Source: Chloroflexota bacterium (GTDB lineage: Bacteria; Chloroflexota; Dehalococcoidia; DSTF01; JACRBR01). Taken from it: DNA of 7,296 nt. Both the position numbers and the translations under genes were made by a program. The stretch lies in the NCBI GenBank assembly GCA_021813085.1, contig JAKAMA010000120.1, positions 1-7,296 of the forward strand, written 5' to 3'. The number at the start of each line of letters is the position of its first letter. The first letter of the stretch is position 1. Positions 1-6,039 of the stretch are shown piece after piece. The notes beneath the pieces are model-generated. The model saw only the letters and a program-made list of their open reading frames with translations, searched no databases and was not told the DNA's origin.

Positions 1-430
1 GGAGCAGGGGGTGGCGCCGGCATGCGCGCGGCAGTGCCCGGGGCGGCTGGTGTTCGTCGGCTACCTGGACGACGCGGAGCGGCCGATCCACAAGCTGGTC
101 TACGACTGGGAGGTGGCGCTGCCGCTGCACCCGGAGTACGGCACCGACCCGAACATCTTCTACATCCCGCCGCTCAGCCCCGCGCTGCTCGACGAAGAGT
201 ACGCGCCGGTCGAGGGGAGCCACCGCATCCCGATCGAATATCTGGAGCGGCTCTTCGGCCGCCGTGTGCACAAGGCGATGCGCACGCTCGAGCAGGAGAT
301 GCACAAGACGCGCGCGGGCAAGCGCTCGGCGCTGATGGACGTCCTCACGGTGTACCGCTGGCAGGAGCTGCTCGGGCCGTTCACGGCGGACCCGGCTGAG
401 ACGCACCGAAAGGCGGCGAGCCATGGTTGA
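1..430 (+). CDS. Type II DMSO reductase-family iron-sulfur beta subunit, C-terminal part (5' truncated)
   Basis: This is the C-terminal end of a NarH-like electron-transfer subunit, which passes electrons between the Mo-containing alpha subunit and a membrane or soluble partner through [Fe-S] clusters. The reading frame is open from base 2 with no real start (first residues EQGVAPACARQCPGR), so the gene begins outside the window and the GTG at 11 is internal. About 142 residues are visible; complete relatives have roughly 330-350, so most cluster-binding cysteines are missing. What remains is the last cysteine pair (C-ARQ-C, followed by PGR), then a stretch typical of Ddh/Ebd/Ser/Pcr beta subunits: LVYDWEVALPLHPEYGT followed by DPNIFYIPPLSP, and further on RLFGRRVHKAM. 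The TGA stop at 428-430 lies inside the start of the alpha gene, giving an 8-base overlap. The family call is firm; which reductase or dehydrogenase it serves is unknown. Confidence 0.85.
   Translation, partial: EQGVAPACARQCPGRLVFVGYLDDAERPIHKLVYDWEVALPLHPEYGTDPNIFYIPPLSPALLDEEYAPVEGSHRIPIEYLERLFGRRVHKAMRTLEQEMHKTRAGKRSALMDVLTVYRWQELLGPFTADPAETHRKAASHG
408..413 (+). promoter_or_regulatory. Likely ribosome-binding site of the alpha subunit gene
   Basis: GAAAGG ends 9 bases before the ATG at 423 and lies within the last codons of the beta gene. It supports the chosen start. Because ATG 423 lies 5 bases before the beta TGA, re-initiation by ribosomes finishing beta is also likely. Confidence 0.45.
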
Positions 431-3209
431 GCGCCGGGAGCCCGCTTCACTGAAGCCGTATCGCGAGCGCTGGTCGTGGGATGAGGTGTACTGGGGCAGC
501 CACTGCGTCGACTGCTACCCCGGGAGCTGTCCCTATCGCGTGTACGTGAAGGACGGCAAGATCGTCTACGAGGAGGCGGCGGGGACCGTCGCCGCGGTCG
601 TCGAGGGCGTCCCCGACCGCAACCCCATGGGCTGCCAGAAGGGCGCGGCGTGGAGCGAGACGCTCACCGGCGCCGAGCGCGTGCGGTACCCGATGCGGCG
701 CGACGGCCCGCGCGGCGCCGGCCGCTGGAAGCGCATCTCGTGGGACACGGCGCTCACCGAGATCGCCGACGGGGTCATCGACGCGATCCAGGAGGGCGGG
801 CCGGAGACGATCGTCCACGAGATGACGCCCGCGGAGGGCGGCTTCATGGCGATCTGGCCCGTGCGCCGGCTGCTGTGCGAGCTGCTGGGTGGCATCAGCA
901 CCGACGTCAACGCCGTGATCAACGACTTCCAGCCGGGCCACTACATCACCTGGGGCAAGTTCAACCCGGTGTCGACGCCCGAGTCACGCTGGTACGCGGA
1001 GCTACGGCTCATCTGGCACAGCAACCCGGCGTACACGCAGATCCCGAACTACCACCTGGGCTGCGAGGCGCGCTACCAGGGCACCGAGGTGATCCACTTC
1101 GCGCCCGATACGAGCCCGTCGCACGTGCACGCGGACTACTACTTCCCGGTGCGCGCCGGGACCGATGCCGCGCTCGCGCTGGCGATGTGCAAGGTGATCA
1201 TCGACGAAGGGATCTACAACCGGAAGTTCGTGCAGCGGCAGACGGACCTGCCGTTGATCGTCCGCCTGGACACGCACCGCTTCCTGCGGCAGTCCGATAT
1301 CGAGGAGGGGGGCAGCGAAGAGCAGTTCTACTGGTACGACGCGCGCGCCGGCGAGATCGTCGAAGCGCCGCGCGCGACGCTCAGGCCCGGCCGCAGGGAC
1401 CCCGCGCTCGAAGGCAGGTACAGCGCCCGGCTCAAGGACGGCACGCGCGTGCGCGTCGCGCCCGTGTTCGCGCTGCTGCGCGCGCACCTCGCGGCGTACA
1501 CCCCGGAGAAGGCGCGGCAGATCACCGATGTCCACCCCGACGTCATCCGCCGCATCGCGCGCAAGGTCGCCACCAGGCGGACGACGATCGGCATGGGGAT
1601 GAACCTCTGCAAGTACTACCACGGCGACCTCGTGCAGCGGTCGATGATCCTGCTGCTCGCGCTGACCGGCAACTGGGGGCGTCACGGCTCCGGCATCGGC
1701 AGTTGGTCGCCGGGCAACTTCGAGGGCCCGGGCATCTTCGGGGCGAAGACGCGGCCAGGGCCGGAGGAGACGCGCCGCGTGCTGACGCAGCGCGAGGCGG
1801 CGCTGCCGCTGATGCGTGCGATGTACCCCGACATGACGGACGAGATGGCGCACATCGAGGGGATGGTGAACGCGATGCGGGCCGGACTCGGCGGCATCGT
1901 GCCGCCCGCGTGGATGTGGTACTACCACGCCGGCTTCCGCGAGCGCTGGAACGTGCGTGCGTGGAACGACCCGTCGATGAAGCGCCCGTTCGACGCGTAC
2001 GTGCAGGAAGCGCTCGACAAGGGCTGGTGGCAGGGCACGACGCTGCCCGCCGCCGACAGGCCGCCGCGCGTGCTCTTCGAGGTCGGCGGCAACCTGCTGC
2101 GGCGCCAGCGTGGTGGCCGCACACACGCCCTCAGGCACGAGTGGCCAAACCTCAAGCTCATCGTCAGCGTGGACTGGCGGATGAGCACGACGGGCATGCA
2201 CTCCGACATCATCCTGCCCGCGGCGCAGCACTACGAGAAGCCGAACTTCCACCTGGCGAGCCCGTCATTGCTGCAGCTCACCTACTCGGACACGGCGGTG
2301 GAGCCGGCCGGCGAGGCAAAGTCAGAGTGGGAGATCTTCAAGCTGCTCGCCGGGAAGATCGAGCAGCGCGCACGCCGCCGGAAGATCGTCACCTACAGCG
2401 ACCACGCGGGCCGCGAGCGCAGCTTCAAGGACCTCGTCTACCGCTATTCGCTGGGGCTCGACACCGTGGACGAGGTGATCGAGGAGTGGGTGCGCGACAC
2501 GGCGATCGCCGGCAACATCGCGAAGGGCGAGAGCCTGAAGACGATGAAGAAGCGCGGCTACGCGATGTTCACGGACATCGGCCAATCGGTGTCGATGCTC
2601 AACCAGGCCTCGGACATCGAGCCAGGCAAGCCGTTCACGTCGCTGACGTGGCACACCGACAAGCTGCTGCCCTATCCGACGCTGACGCGGCGGGCGCAGT
2701 TCTACATCGACCACGACTGGTTCCTGGAGGCGGGCGAGGAGCTGCCGGTGCACAAGGAGAACCCGGCGATGGGCGGCGAGCACCCGTTCGTGCTCACGTC
2801 CGGCCACAACCGCTGGTCGATCCACTCGATGAACATCACCAACAAGCTGATGCTCCAGACGCACCGCGGCGCGCCGCACATGGTGATGAACACCGGTGAG
2901 GCGCTGCGACGGGGCATCGCCGATAACGAAGCGGTGCGGGTGTTCAACGACTGCGGCTCGTTCGAGGTGCCGGTCAAACTGTCGGAATCGGTGCGGCCGG
3001 GGCAGGTGATCGTCTACAACGGCTGGGACCCGTACCAGTTTAAGGGCTGGACGGGGCCGATGGACGTCGAGCCGGGGATGGTGAAGTGGCTGCACTTCGC
3101 CGGCGGCTACGGCCACCTCCGCTACTGGCCGATCCAGTGGCAGCCGGTGCAGGTCGACCGCGCCGTCCGCGTCGATGTCGAGAAGCTGCCTGCGAATATC
3201 CAGGGCTGA
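423..3209 (+). CDS. Type II DMSO reductase-family molybdopterin oxidoreductase, catalytic alpha subunit
   Basis: This is the complete 928-residue catalytic subunit of a Mo-bis(pyranopterin) enzyme, the partner of the upstream beta subunit. Its length fits the Ser/Clr/Pcr/Ddh/Ebd group (about 900-980 aa) rather than NarG (about 1,240). Visible in order: an N-terminal [4Fe-4S] motif with H27, C31, C36 and C71 (H-x3-C-x4-C-x34-C), as in NarG-type enzymes where His is the first ligand; D168 in NDFQPGHYITWG, at the place of the Mo-ligating Asp of this family; RAGTDAALALAM at 244-255; PRVLFEVGGNLLRR from 548; VDWRMSTTGMHSDIILPAA from 583; and the C-terminal molybdopterin-dinucleotide-binding domain from about 785 (HPFVLTSGHNRWSIHS) to the end. 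There is no Tat signal: R4-R5 is not followed by a hydrophobic segment. The start overlaps the beta stop, so the two genes are cotranslated. Substrate and direction (reductase or dehydrogenase) are not deducible. Confidence 0.9.
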   Translation: MVERREPASLKPYRERWSWDEVYWGSHCVDCYPGSCPYRVYVKDGKIVYEEAAGTVAAVVEGVPDRNPMGCQKGAAWSETLTGAERVRYPMRRDGPRGAGRWKRISWDTALTEIADGVIDAIQEGGPETIVHEMTPAEGGFMAIWPVRRLLCELLGGISTDVNAVINDFQPGHYITWGKFNPVSTPESRWYAELRLIWHSNPAYTQIPNYHLGCEARYQGTEVIHFAPDTSPSHVHADYYFPVRAGTDAALALAMCKVIIDEGIYNRKFVQRQTDLPLIVRLDTHRFLRQSDIEEGGSEEQFYWYDARAGEIVEAPRATLRPGRRDPALEGRYSARLKDGTRVRVAPVFALLRAHLAAYTPEKARQITDVHPDVIRRIARKVATRRTTIGMGMNLCKYYHGDLVQRSMILLLALTGNWGRHGSGIGSWSPGNFEGPGIFGAKTRPGPEETRRVLTQREAALPLMRAMYPDMTDEMAHIEGMVNAMRAGLGGIVPPAWMWYYHAGFRERWNVRAWNDPSMKRPFDAYVQEALDKGWWQGTTLPAADRPPRVLFEVGGNLLRRQRGGRTHALRHEWPNLKLIVSVDWRMSTTGMHSDIILPAAQHYEKPNFHLASPSLLQLTYSDTAVEPAGEAKSEWEIFKLLAGKIEQRARRRKIVTYSDHAGRERSFKDLVYRYSLGLDTVDEVIEEWVRDTAIAGNIAKGESLKTMKKRGYAMFTDIGQSVSMLNQASDIEPGKPFTSLTWHTDKLLPYPTLTRRAQFYIDHDWFLEAGEELPVHKENPAMGGEHPFVLTSGHNRWSIHSMNITNKLMLQTHRGAPHMVMNTGEALRRGIADNEAVRVFNDCGSFEVPVKLSESVRPGQVIVYNGWDPYQFKGWTGPMDVEPGMVKWLHFAGGYGHLRYWPIQWQPVQVDRAVRVDVEKLPANIQG

Positions 3210-3313
3210 TCGGCCAGTCGGCGACCAACGGATGCTCAACCCGTCGTCAGGTCCACTGCGCATCAAGGTGCTTGTGCGGGAGTACGTCGTGGTGCGCTGA
3301 GCCAGGCGCCAGT

Positions 3314-3327
3314 CACGATGCACGATG
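3314..3327 (+). repeat. Perfect tandem 7-mer CACGATG x2
   Basis: CACGATG occurs twice back to back in the intergenic region. It is only 14 bases long and may be chance; no function is assigned. Confidence 0.3.
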
Positions 3328-3448
3328 GCGGCTGGCCCGACGCTCCGCGTTCCGGGGGCCGCCAGGTGACGCCCGGCACGTCCTCCTTGGCCGCGGCGGG
3401 CGCATCGTCGTGCGGCGTAGGCATCGCGTCGTCTCGCCGTAGGCGGCG

Positions 3449-3466
3449 CGACCGGCACCGACCGGC
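3449..3466 (+). repeat. Direct repeat CGACCGGC, 10-base period
   Basis: CGACCGGC occurs at 3449-3456 and 3459-3466, two bases apart, so the copies fall on the same face of the helix about one turn apart. It lies about 55-70 bases before the PBP start codon, where a promoter or operator could be. It is also a plausible chance match in G+C-rich DNA. Confidence 0.3.
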
Positions 3467-3494
3467 GCGGTAGCCGACACTGGCGGCGGAGGCA

Positions 3495-3509
3495 GGACGG
3501 GACCCGTCC
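3495..3509 (+). promoter_or_regulatory. Palindrome GGACGGG-A-CCCGTCC just upstream of the PBP start
   Basis: This is a perfect 7+1+7 inverted repeat ending 11 bases before the GTG at 3521. As DNA it could be an operator. As RNA it can form a 6-bp stem with a 3-base loop (GGACGG-GAC-CCGTCC) in the leader. A good GGAGG at 3488-3492 sits on its 5' side, too far from the GTG in linear sequence (28 bases between them); folding the hairpin would remove 15 of those. The role is inferred; the symmetry is directly visible. Confidence 0.35.
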
Positions 3510-3520
3510 GGGAACGACAC

Positions 3521-6028
3521 GTGCTGGTGACGGGCGAAACGCTGGACATCGGGGCGGTCCTCCGCCGGGGGGCGCGACCCCTGAGGCGCGGCGCGAGGCT
3601 TGGCCGCTGGGTCCGCTACGCCGCCATCGCGGCGGCGCTGGCCTGGGCCGCCCTCTACCTGGCGCCGCTGCCGCCGCCGCCGGCTGCCCCAGCCCTGCCC
3701 GAATCGACGAAGATCCTCGATGCCAGCGGGCGCGTCCTCTATGACTCCAGTGGCCCCGCCGATACGCGCTTCACCTACGTGCCGTTGCGGGATCTGCCCG
3801 TGCGGCTGCGGCAGGCGGTCGTCGCAACTGAGGACGCGTCATTCTACGATCATCCGGGCGTCGACCTGCACGCGATCGCCCGTGCCGCCTTCACGGACCT
3901 GGTCCACGGGCAGGTGCGATCGGGCGGAAGCACGATCACGCAGCAACTGGCACGCAATCTCTACTTCGACCCCCAGCAGCGCGCGTCCGAGAACCCCCTC
4001 CGCAAGATCCGGGAGGCGCTGCTCGCCCTGCGCATCGACCGGTCGATGTCCAAGGATCGGGTGCTGGAGCTGTACCTGAACCGCGTCTACTTCGGCAACC
4101 TGGCGTATGGCGTCGAGGCGGCGGCCCGCACGTACTTCGGTAAGGGCGCGCGCGACCTCGACCTCGCCGAGTCGGCGCTCCTCGTGGGTCTGCTGCAGTC
4201 GCCAGCGTCCTACGACCCGTTCACGCACGCGGGGGCGGCGCGGGCACGCCAGGCGACGGTGCTCGGCCGTATGGTGGCCACCGGCGACATCACACGGGCG
4301 GAAGCCGCGGCGGCGTCGGCCGAGCCGCTGCGCTTCAATCCGAGGCCGTTCCCGATCGAGGCGCCGCACTTCGTCGCCTGGGTGCAGCAGTTGCTGCCAG
4401 GTCTCGTCGGCACCGGCGCCGTAGCGGCCGGTGGCCTGCGCGTGTACACGACGCTGGACCTCGACCTGCAGCGGGCGGCGCAGACCGCGGTCGACCGCCA
4501 GGTCGCCGCGCTCAAGGACCACAACCTCACGGATGGCGCCGTCGTGGCCATCGATCCGGCGACCGGTGCCGTGCGCGCGATGGTCGGCAGCGCCGACTAC
4601 TTCGACGCGTCGATCGACGGCGCTTACAACGTGGCGCTCGCCGAGCGGCAGCCGGGCAGCTCGATCAAGCCGATCATCTACGCCGCCGCGCTGGAGGCGG
4701 GCTTCACGCCAGCCTCGGAGCTGCTGGACATCCCGACGACGCTCCAGACGCGCCAACGCCAGCCCTACGCGCCCAACAACTACGACATCACGTTCCACGG
4801 TCCGGTGCCGCTGCGCGAGGCGCTCGCCTCCTCGTACAACGTGCCGGCGGTGCGCGTCCTCGCCGCGGTGGGCATCGACCGCGCCGTCGCGCTCGGCCGG
4901 CGCATGGGGTTGACGACCTTCGGTGACCCCGCGCGCTATGACCTCTCGCTCACGCTCGGCGGTGGCGAGGTGCGCCTGCTCGACCTGACAGCGGCGTACG
5001 CGGGCCTCGCCGCCGGGGGCGTACGGGTGGATCCCGTCGCGGTGCTGCTCGTCGAAGACGCCGGGGGGCGCGTGCTGTACCGCGCGCCGGCGCCGGCGCG
5101 GGAGCGCGTCGTCTCACCGGCGACGGCGTACCTGATCAGCGACATCCTGTCCGACAACGATGCGCGCGCCCCGGGGTTTGGCTACAACAGCCCCCTCCAG
5201 CTCGACTTCCCGGCGGCGGTCAAGACCGGCACGACGACCGACTTTCGCGACAACTGGACCGTCGGGTACACGCGCGACCTCGTGGTCGGCGTCTGGGCGG
5301 GCAACGCGGACAATACGCCGATCCGCGACGTCTCGGGGGTCGACGGCGCGGCGCCGATCTGGCGCGATGTGATGAACAGCGCCGCCACCGGCCACCCGCC
5401 CCGCGCGTTCGTGCAGCCGCCCGGAATCGAGCGCGTCGCCGTGTGCCTCCCGTCCGGCCTGCTGCCTACGCCGTCCTGTCCGCGCCAGCGCCTCGAGCTG
5501 TTCGCGGTGGGCACGGCGCCCGTGCAGGCAGACGACTACTACCGCGAGGTCAGCGTGTGCGACGCCACGGGCGTCCCGGAGGCACGCTGCCCCGGTGCCA
5601 CAACGGTGCGCGTCTACGCGTTCGTCCCGTCCGAGGCGATCCCCTGGGCGCGCGCCGCCGGCGTCCCCCTGCCGCCGGTGCCGCCGTACGCGCTGACGGG
5701 TGCGATCGCGCCTGCGGCGGGCGGCGCCGTCCCGGCGGGTGCGCCCGCGCTGCGGCTGGTGTCGCCGGCCGCGGGCGTGACGCTCCACCTGACGCGCGCC
5801 CTGCGTCCCCAGGACCAGGCGATCGCGGTCGAGGCGGTGCCGTCCGCCGCCGTCCGCTGGGTCGAGCTGTACGTCGACGGTGCGCGTATCGGACGGACGG
5901 CGTCGGCGCCGTATCGCGTCAACTGGCAGATCAGCGCGGGCATGCACGCCTTCCGGGCTCGCGCGCTGGCGTCCGACGGCACGGAACTGTGGAGCGGGAC
6001 CACGACGATCTTCGTGGAGGCCCCGTGA
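3521..6028 (+). CDS. pbpC: Bifunctional penicillin-binding protein, PBP1C type (GT51 glycosyltransferase / transpeptidase)
   Basis: This enzyme polymerises lipid II into glycan strands and cross-links the stem peptides, on the outer face of the cytoplasmic membrane. It has 835 residues. A basic cytoplasmic tail (1-32) is followed by one membrane anchor (about 33-48) and a Pro-rich linker. The GT51 domain (about 80-260) has catalytic E104 in EDASFYDHPG, GGSTITQQLARNL at 135-147, RKIRE with E165, and LELYLNRVYFG. The transpeptidase domain has S380-S-I-K383 (nucleophile S380), S438-Y-N440 and K568-T-G-T-T, so both activities should be intact. A linker with two cysteine pairs (C642/C653, C680/C690) leads to a BiPBP_C-like domain at about 744-833, the mark of PBP1C. 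GTG 3521 is the first usual start (ATG/GTG/TTG) after an in-frame TAG at 3440. Its close ribosome-binding site is weak (GGAA, 3511-3514), and GTG 3527 is possible. The next gene follows 11 bases later. Confidence 0.92.
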   Translation: MLVTGETLDIGAVLRRGARPLRRGARLGRWVRYAAIAAALAWAALYLAPLPPPPAAPALPESTKILDASGRVLYDSSGPADTRFTYVPLRDLPVRLRQAVVATEDASFYDHPGVDLHAIARAAFTDLVHGQVRSGGSTITQQLARNLYFDPQQRASENPLRKIREALLALRIDRSMSKDRVLELYLNRVYFGNLAYGVEAAARTYFGKGARDLDLAESALLVGLLQSPASYDPFTHAGAARARQATVLGRMVATGDITRAEAAAASAEPLRFNPRPFPIEAPHFVAWVQQLLPGLVGTGAVAAGGLRVYTTLDLDLQRAAQTAVDRQVAALKDHNLTDGAVVAIDPATGAVRAMVGSADYFDASIDGAYNVALAERQPGSSIKPIIYAAALEAGFTPASELLDIPTTLQTRQRQPYAPNNYDITFHGPVPLREALASSYNVPAVRVLAAVGIDRAVALGRRMGLTTFGDPARYDLSLTLGGGEVRLLDLTAAYAGLAAGGVRVDPVAVLLVEDAGGRVLYRAPAPARERVVSPATAYLISDILSDNDARAPGFGYNSPLQLDFPAAVKTGTTTDFRDNWTVGYTRDLVVGVWAGNADNTPIRDVSGVDGAAPIWRDVMNSAATGHPPRAFVQPPGIERVAVCLPSGLLPTPSCPRQRLELFAVGTAPVQADDYYREVSVCDATGVPEARCPGATTVRVYAFVPSEAIPWARAAGVPLPPVPPYALTGAIAPAAGGAVPAGAPALRLVSPAAGVTLHLTRALRPQDQAIAVEAVPSAAVRWVELYVDGARIGRTASAPYRVNWQISAGMHAFRARALASDGTELWSGTTTIFVEAP
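5083..5100 (+). repeat. 18-base perfect palindrome inside the PBP gene
   Basis: CGCGCCGGCGCCGGCGCG reads identically on both strands. It encodes an Arg/Ala/Pro-rich loop of the transpeptidase domain (RAPAPARE). In DNA this rich in G+C, with alternating Ala, Pro and Arg codons, it is probably a by-product of composition rather than a functional site. Confidence 0.4.
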
Positions 6029-6035
6029 GGAGGAG
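6028..6035 (+). promoter_or_regulatory. Strong ribosome-binding site AGGAGGAG
   Basis: AGGAGGAG begins on the last base of the PBP stop codon (TGA 6026-6028) and ends 4 bases before the ATG at 6040. The purine-rich core is well placed, fixes the start of the next gene, and implies translational coupling with the PBP gene. Confidence 0.8.
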
Positions 6036-6039
6036 CACG

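Larger units (their letters stand above)
3210..3520. other. Intergenic region between the molybdoenzyme operon and the envelope operon
   Basis: These 311 bases hold no gene I can support. Short open frames cross them on both strands, but their translations are rich in Arg, Ala and Pro, resemble no family I know, and mostly run on as antisense or out-of-frame readings of the neighbouring genes. No hairpin followed by a T-run is seen after the alpha stop, and no clear -35/-10 pair is visible. The region presumably ends one transcript and carries the promoter of the next. It contains two small direct repeats and a palindrome, listed separately. In the frame of the downstream gene, a TAG at 3440-3442 limits how far upstream that gene could start. 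Confidence 0.6.

Noticed and set aside
11..13. GTG at 11 as a start for the beta gene
   Set aside because: The frame stays open to the left edge and the visible protein begins in the middle of a cysteine-rich Fe-S region, so this codon is an internal Val.
423..433. The alpha gene and the Ig-like gene (6040-6050) both begin with the same 11 bases, ATGGTTGAGCG
   Set aside because: The match stops after MVER and the upstream sequences differ. With only two cases this is best explained by chance and codon bias.
432..455. Possible Tat signal in the alpha subunit (R4-R5 with L10-K11 nearby)
   Set aside because: There is no hydrophobic segment between the arginines and the Fe-S motif at residue 27; the following residues are charged and aromatic.
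1002..2252. Long antisense open frames opposite the alpha gene (also 2322-3458), the PBP gene (3839-4798) and the PBP/Ig-like junction (5114-6061)
   Set aside because: Stop codons are rare on the opposite strand of G+C-rich genes. The translations have skewed composition (R, A, H, V) and no recognisable domain.
650..2899. A long second open frame (749 codons) on the + strand inside the alpha gene
   Set aside because: It is an out-of-frame reading of very G+C-rich DNA. Its translation is dominated by Arg, Ala, Gly and Pro, with no family motif, while the overlapping alpha frame is clearly conserved.
3263..3520. Small antisense open frames in the intergenic gap
   Set aside because: There is no ribosome-binding site of note and no recognisable protein; overlapping frames of similar length exist in the same place, as expected by chance at this G+C.
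3668..3682. CCG-type trinucleotide run near the start of the PBP gene
   Set aside because: It simply encodes the Pro-rich linker after the membrane anchor, which is ordinary in this family.
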